This document shows, piece after piece, positions 48,055 to 48,252 of a DNA stretch of 48,252 nucleotides (positions within the stretch are counted from its first letter, which is position 1; each line of letters opens with the position of its first letter). The translations under genes were made by a program, and so were the position numbers. The DNA is taken from positions 1-48,252 of the forward strand of contig JAZNAG010000052.1 in assembly GCA_045586405.1 (NCBI GenBank), given 5' to 3'. The notes below the pieces were generated by a model, which saw nothing but the letters and a program-made list of their open reading frames with translations, ran no database searches and had not been told where the DNA came from. The DNA is from SIG607 sp045586405 (lineage in GTDB: Bacteria; Bacillota; Clostridia; Oscillospirales; Acutalibacteraceae).

Positions 48055-48252
48055 ATGTCTTTCTTAGAAGTAATTACTTTTTTGTTTGACGGCTTTAAAA
48101 TATCTTTGCTTATCTTTGCGGTGACGCTGCTTTGCGGCGCACCGCTTGGTTTACCTATAGCCTTTTGTTCTATGAGCAAAATTAAGGTTGTCAAAAATAT
48201 TTCCCGCGTTTTTGTCTGGATAATAAGAGGCGTTCCTCTTATGCTTCAGATA
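48055..48252 (+). CDS. Amino-acid ABC transporter permease (N-terminal part, cut by window end)
   Basis: The open frame starts at ATG 48055 and runs off the right edge after 66 codons. MSFLEVITFLFDGFKISLLIFAVTLLCGAPLGLPIAF and IIRGVPLMLQ are typical of HisM/GlnP-type permeases, where FIRGTPLLVQ is the usual form. CGGAGA precedes the start. An ATPase gene is expected beyond the window. Confidence 0.92.
   Translation, partial: MSFLEVITFLFDGFKISLLIFAVTLLCGAPLGLPIAFCSMSKIKVVKNISRVFVWIIRGVPLMLQI

Overview
The window reads as a chromosomal segment of a low-GC anaerobic Firmicute, most likely a gut or rumen Clostridia of the Oscillospirales/Ruminococcaceae type. The evidence is gene content and synteny: SRP RNA-dnaX-ybaB-recR, rex with DUF421/DUF4363, a T-box before pheST, ireB, a rqcH operon, a clostridial-style glnS, and a cohesin/dockerin protein. 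Promoters are mostly textbook sigma-A boxes with 17-bp spacers, and many genes end at hairpins shared by convergent neighbours. Taxonomy is inferred from gene content only; no 16S gene is present. I found no CRISPR array, transposase, integrase or phage gene.

Layout. 1-900: the 5' end of a minus-strand radical SAM gene (about 55% GC by hand count over bases 1-240), a tRNA-Cys with its own promoter and terminator, then an array of seven short hairpins with mirrored spacers. 0.9-7.5 kb: accessory metabolism with a membrane-anchored esterase, an LDH2-family dehydrogenase behind a leader terminator, an SGNH hydrolase, an AraC regulator divergent from a glutaminase-A-like protein, and a phosphopantetheinyl transferase. 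7.5-11.5 kb, minus strand: rnhA, lexA, two half-length TauE/SafE proteins, a HAD phosphatase, a zinc-ribbon/DUF2628 membrane protein and a NUDIX hydrolase. 11.5-14.6 kb: SRP RNA, dnaX, ybaB, recR and a DUF896 protein.

14.6-19.1 kb: a beta-lactamase-fold serine hydrolase, a decayed galT remnant, a Ser-rich surface protein next to a PRK06851-like ATPase, RNase P RNA and a cyclophilin. 19.2-24.8 kb: nrdR, gltX, glnS, a Nif3-like gene and an AEC transporter, tightly packed. 24.8-26.6 kb: a secreted protein with an N-terminal cohesin-like domain, two Ig-like repeat units and a C-terminal dockerin, driven by a perfect consensus promoter. 26.6-31.9 kb: an AraC regulator divergent from a three-gene glycan operon (GH42-like enzyme, DMT permease, GH5-like enzyme).

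32-43.9 kb is mainly housekeeping: serS, a small lipoprotein, rex, DUF421/DUF4363, a DUF436 protein, T-box-pheS-pheT, ireB, and yhaM-DUF1858-trmK-rqcH. 43.9-47.1 kb holds a compact polysaccharide-copolymerase / tyrosine kinase / PHP phosphatase trio plus pgeF. The window ends inside an amino-acid ABC transporter operon.

Most worth following up: the hairpin array, the cohesin-Ig-dockerin protein, the GH42-like/DMT/GH5-like operon, the overlapping divergent AraC promoters, the split TauE pair and the tyrosine-tailed kinase module without glycosyltransferases. None is proven to be a new system from sequence reading alone.
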